64,000 nucleotides of DNA from contig NC_064819.1 of NCBI RefSeq assembly GCF_024166365.1, forward strand, positions 150,542,293-150,606,292, given 5' to 3'. The position numbers were made by a program, and so were the translations under genes. Source of the stretch: Elephas maximus indicus (Eukaryota > Chordata > Mammalia > Proboscidea > Elephantidae). The notes beneath the pieces were generated by a model, which was given only the letters and a program-made list of their open reading frames with translations, was not told the DNA's origin and did not search any database. Positions 34,921 through 46,468 of the stretch are shown here, in pieces (position 1 is the first letter of the stretch; each line of letters opens with the position of its first letter).

Positions 34921-36018
34921 ATGAACATCACTAACTGTACCCCAGAAGCGAGTGCAGCTGTGAGACCTAAGACTATCACTGAGAAAATGCTCATTTCTGT
35001 GACTCTGGTGATCATCACCACCTTGACAATGTTGCTGAACTTGGCGGTGATCATGGCCATCTGCACCACCAAGAAGCTCCATCAGCCTGCAAACTACCTG
35101 ATCTGTTCTCTGGCTGTGACAGACCTCCTGGTGGCAGTACTTGTCATGCCTCTGAGCATCATGTACATTGTCATGGACAGCTGGAAACTTGGGTACTTCA
35201 TCTGTGAGGTGTGGCTGAGCATGGACATGACCTGCTGTACCTGCTCCATCCTCCATCTCTGTGTCATTGCCCTGGACAGGTACTGGGCCATCACCAATGC
35301 TATTGAATATGCCAGGAAGAGGACTGCCAAGAGGGCTGGATTGATGATCCTCACTGTCTGGACCATCTCTGTCTTCATCTCCATGCCCCCTCTGTTTTGG
35401 AGGAGCCACCGCCTACTCAGCCCACCTCCCAGTCAGTGCGCCATCCAGCACGACCATGTCATCTACACCATTTATTCCACACTTGGGGCATTTTATATCC
35501 CCTTGATATTGATACTGATTCTCTATTACCGGATTTACCATGCAGCCAAGAGCCTGTACCAGAAAAGGGGATCGAGCCGGCACTTAAGCAACAGAAGCAC
35601 AGATAGCCAAAATTCTTTTGCAAGTTGTAAACTGACCCAGACTTTCTGTGTATCTGACTTCTCCACCTCAGACCCTACCACGGAATTTGAAAAAGTCCAC
35701 ACCTCCATCAGGATTCCTCCCTTCGACAATGATCTAGATCACCCAGGAGAACGCCAGCAAATCTCTAGTACCAGGGAGCGTAAAGCAGCACGCATCCTGG
35801 GCCTGATTTTGGGTGCATTCATTTTGTCTTGGCTGCCATTTTTCATCAAAGAATTGATTGTAGGTCTGAGCATTTACACTGTGTCCTCTGAAGTGGCTGA
35901 CTTTTTGACATGGCTTGGTTATGTTAATTCTCTGATCAACCCTCTGCTCTACACAAGTTTTAATGAAGACTTTAAGCTGGCTTTTAAAAAGCTCATTAGG
36001 TGCCGAGAACACACCTAG
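34921..36018 (+). CDS. HTR1E: 5-hydroxytryptamine receptor 1E, complete single-exon CDS
   Basis: A 365-residue class A GPCR, the same length as human 5-HT1E and recognisably near-identical to it in the TM segments and third loop. The family couples serotonin binding at the neuronal plasma membrane to Gi/o and lowers cAMP. Visible features are N-glycosylation sequons at N2 and N5, seven hydrophobic segments starting near residues 22, 58, 93, 135, 180, 291 and 325, and the amine-binding Asp102 (position 3.32). A Cys95-Cys173 pair fits the ECL2 disulfide. DRY is at 119-121 and NPLLY at 340-344. TM6 has SWLP (303-306), where most amine receptors have CWxP. The i3 loop (about 205-285) is Ser/Thr-rich. 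Cys361 is a possible palmitoylation site. The start ATG has A at -3, and the frame is open to TAG with no lesion. A paralogue such as HTR1F is excluded by the i3 loop and the N-terminus MNITNC. Confidence 0.97.
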   Translation: MNITNCTPEASAAVRPKTITEKMLISVTLVIITTLTMLLNLAVIMAICTTKKLHQPANYLICSLAVTDLLVAVLVMPLSIMYIVMDSWKLGYFICEVWLSMDMTCCTCSILHLCVIALDRYWAITNAIEYARKRTAKRAGLMILTVWTISVFISMPPLFWRSHRLLSPPPSQCAIQHDHVIYTIYSTLGAFYIPLILILILYYRIYHAAKSLYQKRGSSRHLSNRSTDSQNSFASCKLTQTFCVSDFSTSDPTTEFEKVHTSIRIPPFDNDLDHPGERQQISSTRERKAARILGLILGAFILSWLPFFIKELIVGLSIYTVSSEVADFLTWLGYVNSLINPLLYTSFNEDFKLAFKKLIRCREHT

Positions 36019-36260
36019 ATGTAGAAAGCCAAAAGGCATGACTTTTACCAGCCTCTTGAATGGACAAGGGTAAGGGGTGCAACTTATCAATTCTTGAACA
36101 TAGTTGGTTCGGGAGAGTTTGTAAGTAAGTGTGGTCTTGATTTTTGTTTGTTTGTTTTGTTCTGTTTTGTTTGAGGCTTGTTATTTAGTGTCCTGTTTTC
36201 TACCTCTGGTCTTATTTGTGGTATGTAATTTTAAATAAACTTTGTAACACAAACACAGAA
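36019..36260 (+). terminator. HTR1E: HTR1E 3'UTR with poly(A) signal
   Basis: A canonical AATAAA at 36234-36239 lies 216 bp after the stop, followed by a mixed A/C and T-containing stretch. A second AATAAA at 36492-36497 could serve a longer 3'UTR. Which one is used cannot be decided from sequence alone. Confidence 0.5.
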
Positions 36261-37199
36261 ATTTCATAGGAGTAATAATAAGGTGAAATAGTACTTTTTA
36301 TGTTTTACAGCTATTTCAGTTAATCCTGTGATCAAGGAATGCCAAAAAAAAAAAAAATCTTCATTTATTTGCAGAATTTCTTATTACTTATAAATGAAAT
36401 ATCTGATAACTTGCCCTCACGTGGCATTACATTTGAGGTTATGGCTCCATATGCATTCAAATCCTGGTGAGAATTGCATGACTACACAAAAAATAAAGAG
36501 AAAGTTATTTCCTGTCATTAACTGCTTGCAGACCTGAGCTAAAGTCATTTACTGGAGTGCTGTGACTATATACCCCATTCCTTGCAGACATAAATAGTAA
36601 AGCCAACAGGTCCTTTTTAGTCCATGATTATATTAACACCCTCATTTTCTAAAAAATACCTGGAGTGAATGCATTGGCACTTTCCTTTTTTACTATGAGT
36701 ATGAAACATTAGCAAGTAAGACATAACTTAAATTTACATTGGTCATTGTGTTGCTATACAACCTGACAGACAGGATGGCCCTCCTCCCATTCTAGAAGTG
36801 TCCTAGGCAAGTCTCACACATACTTTCTCAGTCTAACAGGATTAAGATGGGAGCACATGTTAAATTTGGGGAACTTTTTAAGAAGCTTAACGGGTACAGT
36901 GATTAAATGATGGGATATATTATCTGAAGAACTTCATTGAAAAAGTTACAGTTGTACACGTGGAAAGAAAGAAAGAGTTGAAAACTATGTTTACAGCAAA
37001 AGCCAACCATTGGGAAATGAGTACCTGGGGCCAGGAGGCTGCAGGTGGGACCTGATGCCACGCAGTATGTGGCCTGACTCAGCCACACCTGACCTGAGGT
37101 GACTGCTCTAGTCATGTGAAGGAGCTCACACTACAAAGTCAAGCATGATGGCAGAAAAGACCAAAAGTTTGTAAATTCTTATAATACTTTATTCTAAGC
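36261..37199. other. Downstream flank of HTR1E, unassigned
   Basis: An A13 run lies at about 36344-36356. No repeat family was recognised. Part may be a longer HTR1E 3'UTR. Confidence 0.4.
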
Positions 37200-38490
37200 A
37201 AATTACTATTCTAAATCTCTGCTCCTCTTCTCTCATCCACAGCCTTATCTCATCTCTTCACTCTCCACAGATTACCTCCTTTCTTTGTTTACTCAGAAGA
37301 TACTAGTTTCCTCCTCTCCACTGCAGTGCTTTTATGTCTCCTCCTATTACTTGTCTTGCAGAATAACCTTCTAAGCCCTTATATCTATCCCTTCTCACCT
37401 TTTCTGTAATATTGCTCCTTTCTTCTCCTCTTCCGCCTCCTCCTTTTCCTTCTTCTACTTCTCCACTTCTTTCTTCTCCTCTACCTCCTTCTCTCTGTCT
37501 CTGTGCCTGTCTCTCTCTGTCTGTCTCTCTCTCCTCCAATCTTTTTCAATCTCACCTATTAATTTGCTCAAGTCTCTTAGACACTGAAATAAACTTCCTC
37601 TGACCCTGTTTCCCCACCAAGCTCCTGCTTTCTGCTTCATCTCTCCCAGAACTCTACCAGCCAAGTTTCTCTAATCACTAATCCACTCTTTTTGCCTCCA
37701 CTTCTCACCTCCCCCTGACTTTTCTCTCCTTTCCTATCTGAGTATTTCCCTCACAGTTCTCCACAAACTGATCTCCCAAAGGTGGCTTCCCAGTAGGCAA
37801 ATCCAGCGGTCCTCTCTCTGTCCTTGTCTACCTCTTATTCTCTCAGCTCCTAATACAGCTAATCATCCCTTTCTTATTTAAACCCATGCCTTCCAGGAAA
37901 CTTCGCTCTCCTGGTCCTTTGACTACGTCCTTAACTCCTCATTCTTTGTCTCTTTTTCTTCATCCAGGGTCTTTTTCCTCAGCTCTCACCTTCTGTATTC
38001 CCATATTCCATCCCAGTTCCTATCATTTCAACAATTAACTCCATGCCTGTGGCTCTTAAATTTGTGTCTTTATTTGATCTCTCTCTTTCTCAAACTCCAG
38101 GCCCATAAAAATGTCTGGTGAACATCTCCCTATTAACATTCTTCGTTGCCTCAAACACAGCCGTTCCAAAATGCACTCCTGATTATTTTCCCATACTCAA
38201 GCCTCACCTCTTTCCATGTTCTCAGCCTCACATAGCAGGATTACCATCCTTTTTATCATTCACATTACATAAGTGTGATTCCCTCTCTTTATCTCTCATC
38301 CCCCACCTTCATAAAGTCTTAAAATCTTGTCCGTTTACCTCTACAGAGGCTTTCTCATCTGCCCCATTCTTCTTCAACAATTTGGTCTTTTCACCTGGAC
38401 CAAATACTTTTATCAGATCTGTCAAGCTTCTGAACTCCTCCACCAGCAACTCTGGCCCCACACACCTTCCAGATGTACCTTCCTTAACAG
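37200..38490. repeat. CT-rich low-complexity region
   Basis: Strong pyrimidine bias on the + strand, most extreme at 37410-37545 with runs of ctcctcttccgcctcctcct type. Open frames here reflect composition. Part may be an old L2 continuing toward 38800. Confidence 0.6.
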
Positions 38491-38491
38491 C

Positions 38492-38690
38492 GGCTGTCCA
38501 AGTGGTGACTCCAGACCAGCAGTGTCAGCGTTACCTGGGAGCTTGTTAAAAATACACAGTCTAAGACCCCACCCCAGACCTACTGAATTAGAAATCATGA
38601 GAGTGGGGCCCAGCAGTCTCTGTTTCGACAAGTCTTCCAGGAGAATCTGACACACACTAAAGTTTGAGAATCATTATTCTAAAACATACC
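38492..38690 (-). repeat. MER5A-like hAT (Charlie) DNA transposon relic
   Basis: In reverse it reads ctcaaactttagtgtgtgtc, then ctgggccccactctcatgat, then cccaggtaacgctgacactg, the standard MER5A order. Non-autonomous. Confidence 0.8.
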
Positions 38691-38799
38691 ATTGATTTTT
38701 AATCGCAGTACTCAAAAACCTCTACTATCTCCCCACCAATAAAAAAAATGAACTCGACAGCTACTAACAAGAATAGCATTCAAGGCTTCTTCACTATGT

Positions 38800-39245
38800 G
38801 GCCTCAAACTACCTTTTCTGAGTTATGTCTCACCCACCTCATACTCCATAAAAGTCTGAATATTACCTGTGTTTTCTGAGTTCCAACTCACATTTGTTCC
38901 CAGTGCTTGGGAAACCTGACTTACGGCTTCTCATCCTTCTTCCACCAATCCTTCAACCAGTAACTCCAATGCAATCTTTTCTGTAAAGGACTCCTGGGAT
39001 CCTCTTCCCTTCCCTGCCCCTCCAGAAGTTTTCTTTCCCAGTTCTGTGCTCCAGTAGGACCTCATTTCTATCTCTAGTATTACATGTGTCTTCTCTTGCA
39101 GGATTTGTTTGTATATTTGTGCTGTCTGCCCAAGTAGACTGTGAGCTTCTTGAGGGCAGGAACTCTTTCTATCTCTTCTCTGTATCCCTGAGGACTCCTA
39201 CAGTGTTTTACACACAGTAGACACTCAATAAATGTCTGTTAATGT
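38800..39245 (+). repeat. L2 LINE 3' end
   Basis: The end has agactgtgagcttcttgagg then gcaggaactc, and acagtagacactcaataaat then gtctg, typical of the L2 3' terminus. Non-coding relic. Confidence 0.7.
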
Positions 39246-40238
39246 GGATGGAGTTAAGTCCCTGGAAGAGAAAACGTAAATGTGCCATCTTGTTCTCTCA
39301 CTGAGAAAGCCAAACTGCTTTTTCTGAAAACTTACCCCGCCATTCCCAGCTTTGTTCAAAAATGTTTGGAAATGCTTCTGCATGGAAAAAAGTGACTTCT
39401 CATTGAACATAAATGAAGACCCTACATCAGTTAGGATTCAGGCTAGGCTGCTCTAAAATATATACCCTCAAATATAACAGCTCAAACAAGGTAAGAGTTT
39501 ACTTCTCTCTCCCCTGACAGTGATGAGGTAGGAAAACAGGCTAGCATGAGTAGAGGGCTCTGCTCCACAAAGTTATCCAGAAACTCAGATTCTTTTCATC
39601 TTGTGGCCCTGCATCTTGGAGCTAGGTCATAGGTCATGAATGTATCACAAGAAAAAAAGGTGATGTGCTCCCTCTACTCTCTTGCCATCCATTACAGATA
39701 AAGATCTTTGTGGGGTCCTCTTTCACATAAAAAGTATTAGGTATATGCCCACAAGCACATCTTTTGTCCTCATGAACTAGCCAAGAGCTAGAGAACACTC
39801 TTGGGAGCTCCCATTTAGATTGAAAATATGCTAATTAATAGAAAAGTCTTCTGGTAGGAAAATTATTATTTTGGGGAGTAAAGCTTGAAGGGCTGCCCAA
39901 AGGGGGAATTTCCCAGAGTATTTCTCCTCTAAAATCATCAAATCATGGAATCATAGGGCTAGACAGGACCACAGAAGTCAACAACTCCATGAGAAAAAGA
40001 AAGCACATGCTCAAAATTACTACCTACCTGTTGTGATGCAAACAGCACTGAAAGATTGGCTTGCCCCCAAATATATGTCTTCCATCTGCCTCCATGTGTC
40101 CTGCAACCCTCCACATTAGATTTACTCCATTAATAACAAGAGTACATTATAAATCCCATTATGTAAAACACCTTATGTAATATAACATAATATAGTCTGT
40201 TGTATATAGCATAATACTAATAATAGCTAACACTTAAA
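39246..40238. other. Mostly unassigned, possible old DNA-transposon relic
   Basis: 39425-39830 has phrases such as aagagtttacttctctctcc and gagggctctgctccacaaag that recall an abundant mammalian MER element. I cannot name it with confidence. Confidence 0.3.
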
Positions 40239-40437
40239 TAAGGACCCCTGGTGGTGCCGGTTAAGTGCTCAGCTGCTAACCAAAAGGTTGATAGTTCAAA
40301 CCTACCCAGGGGAGAAAGACCTAGCAATCAGCTCCTGTAAAGATTACAGCCTAGAAAACCCTGTGGGGCAGTTCTACTCTGTCGCATGGGATCACCTAGA
40401 GTTGAAATGGACTCAACGGTACCCAACAACAACAACT
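40239..40437 (+). mobile_element. AfroSINE, intermediate form
   Basis: Head ggacccctggtggtgccggt, interior tgtaaagattacagcctaga, tail ending ggtacccaacaacaacaac. Confidence 0.93.
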
Positions 40438-41395
40438 CTTAAATAGCACTTACCACAGCCCAGGTACTGTTCTAAGTTATGTATGGACATAAGTCAATCC
40501 CTGAGTAGAACTTATTCTTTTGTTGCAACTGGTGGCAGTGAGAACCCCTATTAGCACTGCTACCACTGTGTGCTTTGGTTAACAATATAAAAAAATAGAG
40601 GCTCCTATACTTAGCAACTTCAGTTTGCAAATTCTGATAATTATGTATAAAGTAAGTTCTGTAGCAAGGTCCAGCAATTATGCTGGCTACCAACAGAAGA
40701 CATTTTTTTAAAACCATTAATTTGGTCTTAGTCTACTATTGGGTGATTGCTGTTTTGCCTTAGTTTTAAGGTCTTTTACACGCAACAATTGTAGTTCCAT
40801 CATGAGTGTTATTTACAAAATCAGTGAGAACATCAGAAAAGTTTGTGAAGGGAGGCTTACAACTACAGTAGATATAAAATTGCAGGTAAGTTTTTAATTA
40901 AAGTCTTGAGAAAATGGCAACTTTTGCATAAGACAATGGAATCAGATGTCGTGCAGTTTTGAAAGGCCACCACATGCAACATGGGAAAAGCACTGTGCCT
41001 AAATTGTTGAAGATAATCAGCAATGAAATGAAATGGAAAAATGTCCCTGAGTATCACACAGTAGTTTTAAAAGGTGTTTGGGAATATGTGTGGGCACGTT
41101 AGTCATTTTGATAATTAGAGAACCCTAGTGGCAAGAAGAAATTTTCTTTCTTTCCAGTGGCATTTCGTGGTAGGTGACAGGAAGGCTAAGTCCAGCAATA
41201 TGCAAACCAGTCACACTCAATAAAGAATTGTCCCACCTAAAATGCCATCATTGCCTTTTGAGAAACTCAAGAGTATCAGTATCAATGTGGGATACTCAAA
41301 AGCCTAATAATGTTAATTCAGAAGATGGCTAGGGGTTGTCTGAGAACTTAAAGGCTAAGCATGATGAAAACACTGCTTATTAAATTTCATTGCAA
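40438..41395. other. Unassigned AT-rich stretch
   Basis: No element or gene was recognised. Short open frames carry no domain features. Confidence 0.45.
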
Positions 41396-41588
41396 GCCAT
41401 GATTAACATGCTCAGCTGCTGACCAAGAGGTCAGAGGTTTGAGTCCACTCATAGGCACCGTGGAAGAAAGTCCTGCTGATCTACTCCCAAAAAATCAGCC
41501 GTTGAAAACTCTGTGGAGCATAGATCCACTCTGACTCACACGGAGTCTCCATGAGTCAGAATCTCCTCTATGGCAACTGGTTTATGGA
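41396..41588 (+). mobile_element. AfroSINE, long form, truncated at the head
   Basis: Begins within the head (aagccatgattaacatgctc), middle tcctgctgatctactcccaa, tail ctccatgagtcagaatctcc. Confidence 0.88.
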
Positions 41589-42380
41589 GGGTTCCAGAGA
41601 GTCAAGGTCAATTTGTGTCTACACATCATTGAAATGAGGGTCAGGATGGCAAATAGAGACATCACATCTATTAAGGAGTTTCCCCTGATGTTGGTGGAAA
41701 TGATTAAGAAGAGATTCCCAATAAAAAGTCTATCAGGAAGGAGGAGTGTATGCATGGTATTAATTAATCTTCAAAGGATCAGCTTATATTGTATTTGGTG
41801 ATATGCTCTCAAAGACTGCGTATTTAGCATCAAAATAAATCCCTCAGACTTAGAATTGAAAGGAAATTGTGGATAATTTTCAGACCCTAACATGTAAATT
41901 GGAGAGCTTCGCTCAAATTGGAGAGGGAGCAAGAATGTTATCTACTTCATATGTCCTTAGGTAATGATGTTATAAGATGGAATCTCAGGAACCTGTCAGT
42001 AGGAAGGGGAGATATTTCAAATAGTTAGAAGGAAGGCATTGGATGTTCTAGGGCCTCTAGATTACCCAAGGACCCTCCTCTGTCCCCATAAACTCCACCC
42101 TGAAGAATATACAGCAGGTTTCAATCTTTGCACACACACACACACACACAAATGGTTTGAAATGGATTACCTTCAGAATAGAAGAGAATTTCTGAGGGAA
42201 TAATCACTTCAGGAAAATAACCTGTCAGCTCCCTGGAAGTCCCCAGTGCCTAGCACAGAGCATAGTGCATAGTGGAATTCAATTTGTATAACATATGTGA
42301 CTATTGGATTTGATTGGAATGAACCTAAATGACACACTGATTACAGAATTCAAGAAATTTAGAAGCAGAAATATCATGGG
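41589..42380. other. Unassigned stretch with a (CA)n tract
   Basis: (ca)n at 42130-42150. 42240-42275 has cccagtgcctagcacagagc, a small MIR or L2 3' phrase. Confidence 0.45.
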
Positions 42381-42785
42381 TGTCTTAGTTATCTAGTGCT
42401 GCTATAACAGAAATACCACAAGTGGGTGGCTTTAATGATCAGAAACTTATTTTCTCACAGTTTAGGAGGCTAGAAGATTGAATTCAAGGCACCAGTTCTA
42501 GGGGAAGTCTTTTTCTGTTCACTCTGGGGGATGATCCTTGTCTCAATTTGTCTAATGTTTTTCTCAGTGTTCCTTGGAGATCTCCACATGGCATCTATAT
42601 TTCCACACTCGTGCCCGCTTGCTTTTGTGCCTACTCTGCTCCTTTTATATATCTCAAAAGTGATTAGTTTAAAACACACACTACACTGATATGGCCTCAT
42701 TAACATAATGAAGAAAACCCTATTCCGAAAAAGGGGTTAGGATTTACAACACATATTTTGGGAGGAAGCAATTCAATCAATAACA
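42381..42785 (-). repeat. Solo LTR, MLT1-like (same broad family as the LTRs at 26-28 kb)
   Basis: Reverse complement ends tagataactaagaca. Shares ggtatttctgttatagcagc and the ggatttacaacacata segment with 25983-26501, but its middle differs, so it is a related subfamily. Confidence 0.75.
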
Positions 42786-43216
42786 ATAGGTGAGGAGGGC
42801 ACCTTCTCATATGGAAGTGGAGTTGTCAAATATTTAATTTTTTTTAAAGGAAAGAGAGGCATCGAGCCAAAGATAATGATATGAAGAAAAGAGCAATGGG
42901 AGGGGTTGGGAGATAATATTAGCAGAAGTTTTAAGTAATCAAAAAAATCTGCTCTGAGTTTGAGTAGCTTACGAAGAATTTAAGCAAAAAGAAAAGGAGA
43001 TATAAGGGCTAAGACATGAAGAAAGCCAGACTCCATCAGTGGAAGGAGCGATGGTCGGGAGATAATATTGGCATTGGTATGGGGTCCACAAACATCAGTT
43101 GAGGATTTGCCATGAGTTTGGTATCCTACTAGGCACTGGGGTCTCTATAAAGAAAAAGGAGAGCAGATAATCCAAGTGGAAATTAGCATACCTAGATCTT
43201 AAAAGTAGATTTGTAG
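42786..43216. other. Unassigned stretch
   Basis: Purine-rich. A phrase beginning ggagataatatt occurs twice (about 42909 and 43058), hinting at a diverged duplication. Confidence 0.35.
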
Positions 43217-43385
43217 AACCAAAAAAACAACCAAACATGTTGCCATTACATTGATTTTGACTCATGGTGACCCCACAGGACAGAGTAGAACTGCTCATAG
43301 CATTACCAAGGAGTGGGTGGTGGATTTGAACTGCCAACCTTTTTGGTTAACAGCCAAGTTCTTAGCCACCGAACCACCAAGCCCC
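43217..43385 (-). mobile_element. AfroSINE, short form
   Basis: Tail accaaaaaaacaaccaaaca then attttgactcatggtgaccc, head cttagccaccgaaccaccaa. Confidence 0.9.
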
Positions 43386-44033
43386 AGATTTTTCTATTTG
43401 GAAAAAAAGTAGCATTTTAGAGAGAATGGTAAATGTTGCCCTTCTTTAAGGGGGTGAGGGGGAAAGAAGGCATGGGGGAGCATTTTGCACATCTGAATCT
43501 TCAAAAAGATGAAAGCCATACCAGAAACTCTGGTGAATGGAGAAATGTATAGTCAATGTGGACACAAGGTATAAGGACATAGGACCTACTATGTTTTTCC
43601 GAGTTGTATAGTACCCAACAGTCTTACATCAAAGGATGATGTTTGAAAAGCTAATTTATGAAGACATTCAAAGGAATGATTTTGGACACAGATCCTGAGA
43701 CAAATTTGTATTAGACTTGTAAGCAGTCTAATAAAAAGCAGACCAGTGATCACAAGTGTTTCTGGTTTGTGATTAATCACTCAATAAAGTTTTGGCAAAT
43801 GAATAAATCAACTAACCAATTACTCAATCAAGCAATCAAGTCTGAGTTAGAATTCAGATGGCACGGGAGAACAATTTGGCAATAAACTAGAAGTTTTTAT
43901 ATAAACCCATAAGAAAGGTGCTACTGAAGTATACATTCAGAGGTGTGAAGCAGTTGTATAAAAAGGCTGAGGCTGTAAGCTAAACCACCGGCCATTCTTT
44001 CTTCCTATAGTCAGGTAGCGGAGAGGTGGTTTA
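43386..44033. other. Unassigned stretch
   Basis: No element or gene was recognised. Confidence 0.45.
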
Positions 44034-44155
44034 TAAAAAACCAAATCTGTTGCGGTCTATTCTAACTCACAGCGACCCTATAGGACAGAGTAGAACTACC
44101 CCCAGTTCTATTGGTTAGCAGCCAAATTCTTAACCACTGCACCACCAGGGCTCCA
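44034..44155 (-). mobile_element. AfroSINE, short form, internally deleted
   Basis: Tail ctattctaactcacagcgac, head cttaaccactgcaccaccag. About 40 bp between the tail and the box-B region is missing (ccagttctattggttagcag junction). Confidence 0.88.
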
Positions 44156-44339
44156 GGCAGTTTACAAAGAACATTAAAAACAACCACAAAGTAAAGGGTA
44201 TTGACAAATGCTATAAAACGTTTGAGGCAGCATGCAGCTTTTTATCTGACAACTTTACATGGTTAATTCTTATTAATCAGTTTCTCACTAGTGAAGGATT
44301 AAGACCTAACTTCCCTTTCTCATTATACACTCATACACA

Positions 44340-44945
44340 ACAGAACCAAAAACAATAACCTCAACCCCAGTAAGGGAGCAAAGGAGAGTTTGATACAGAC
44401 AAGTATCATTGATTGAATGGTGAAGAGAGTCCAGTTAGAAATGTACTGCCATCAGGGGCACAATAGATGCTTCCAGTTAAAATGGGAGAAAAATGCAGAA
44501 CAAAACTCAAATTCTTTAAAAAAAAAAAAAAGGCCCGACTAACTGGACCACCTGAGACCAAAGGACTCCCTGAGACTGTTGCCCTGAGACACTCATTAAA
44601 CCTTGAACCAAACCTATCCCCTGAGATTACCTTTTAGCAGAAAAGCAGATTGACACACAAAATAAAGGATATTACCCACTCGAGCAGTGCTCTACTAAAA
44701 AACTATGTGTATGAGTCCAAAATGTCAACATTTAACCCAAAGCAAAGATGAAAGGGTAAGGGGGTAGGGACACTAGAGTACTAGAGATGGTATAGCCAGA
44801 ACATAATTAAAGAGAATGTTGACACAATGTGAAAAATGTAACTAACGTCATTGATCAATTTGTGTGGAAAGAGTCAAAAAAGAACCTAAATTGCCGTGTA
44901 AATTTTTGCCAAAAACACAATAAAATATTATTTTAATAATAAAAG
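44340..44945 (+). repeat. Older L1 3'UTR, 5'-truncated
   Basis: aaatgcagaacaaaactcaa, then cgactaactggaccacctga, then gattaccttttagcagaaaa line up in order with the 3'UTR at 60385-60530 and with 55440-55860. The end is an A/T-rich tail at about 44930-44948. Confidence 0.65.
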
Positions 44946-44948
44946 AAA

Positions 44949-46300
44949 AAGATCCAGGGGACTTTTATGGATTTTAGAGATCAGCCAAACCAGTGATGAT
45001 GCTTTGTCTTCAAGAAAAAAAAAAAAAAAGGGTTGAAAATTAAAAAAAAAAAAATGCATTGTCATAAGGGTGATGTCAGACACACTATGCATACATATAT
45101 GCTATTCCATGTATGATTGTTGGATACTATAAAACTGGAATATGAGGCTGTGTGAGGATATTTACCTCATTGAAATGCTGAGGAGAAATCATGATCAGAG
45201 TCTCCAAAATATATCTAGATCGAAGAGGTCTTAGAATGCCCACAAACTCCTTTGAAAAGAGTCACTAGTAGAGTCCCTGCTGAGAAAACTGACTCTAGGT
45301 AGTTCCTTAAGCATAAATCACCATATGGCACAATTTGATTCCTCTCAGTCTCCCATCTACAACTGATCGGTTTGGGCAAGTTGGGCAGCTGGCCCAAGAA
45401 CAGCTGATCTGTAGATTGGCCAAGTTCTGTGAGGTGTTCTAGAGAGCTACCCAAAATTAAAGGGAATCAGCTGTGATGATCTTATTTTTATTTTCTCAAG
45501 ATTTTGAACTAAATCCATTGTCAGCGGAACTTGAGGGATAAAGATAAATGAAAAGAGGCAGCTACAAAAAAAGTAGCCAAAGTACACCCATGGCAAAGCA
45601 CAAGGATGAAATTCAGGTAATTCCTGCTGCTGAGGAGCTGAGTTCACCTGTCCACTAGAGCTGCCTCTTTAGGTGTCCAAACTATGCTCCAGATCCTGGA
45701 GGTTTAGCTCTAAGAATTGTCAAGAGAATCCTTTCTGTACTACTCAACAGTTATCATTACAATAAACCACCATTACCTGAAGCAACCTATGTTGTTCTCT
45801 TTCTTCCAACCAAAGGAGCCCTAACACACAGAGCTCCTAGGTCTCTGAGCTTCTGGAACAGGCACACTGTCTCCCTTTGTAAATACAGCTGGAGCCAATC
45901 CAAGTCTTTTCATTTCCATTGACCTTTCCGCTGTGGAAATGTACATAGGTTTCCATTACTCCTTGGCCTTCAATTCCCCTCACTAAACTAAATTTCTCCG
46001 TTAGTTTTTACTCTAGGTATTTCAATTCTATGCAGCATAGGGTTTCATTGTTGTTGCATATTTTTTGGTTTAGATCCTAGGATAAAGTGATCTACCCTTT
46101 GCCCAAGGACCAACTGATTTTTATTTTCCTTAAGTCTTAACCTTGGGAGTGGGGAGGGGGAGTGGAAGGCAGGGTGAGAGAAGCAGTGGGCCAAGAGAAG
46201 ATTCAGAAGAAAGTACTAAGAGGCATTTTAAAGGGCTATGGATCAGGCTTCGCCTGCCTCACTTCTATCCTCTCTGGTTTTTCAAGGGCTTTGGGGAAGA
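44949..46300. other. Unassigned stretch with A-rich tracts
   Basis: A-runs at 45016-45031 and 45041-45054. No gene was recognised. Confidence 0.4.
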
Positions 46301-46468
46301 GGGAAACCCTGGTGGTGTAGTGGTCAAGTGCTGTGGCTACTAACCAAAGGGTCAGCAGTTTGAATCCGCCAGGCACTCCTTAGAAACTCTATGGGGCAGT
46401 TCTACTCTGTCCTATAGGGATGCTATGAGTCAGAATCAACTCAACAGCGCTGGGTTTGGTTTGGTTGG
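46301..46468 (+). mobile_element. AfroSINE, short form
   Basis: Head ggtggtgtagtggtcaagtg, tail gctatgagtcagaatcaact then gctgggtttggtttggtt. Flanks ttggggaagag and ttggggaggag suggest an 11-bp target duplication with one mismatch. Confidence 0.93.

Noticed and set aside
34735..35409. 224-codon minus-strand open frame opposite HTR1E
   Set aside because: A shadow of the HTR1E coding strand. His/Asp/Gln-rich composition from codon-antisense bias, no domain.
37303..37664. Arg/Glu-rich minus-strand open frames
   Set aside because: Created by the CT-rich low-complexity tract on the opposite strand.
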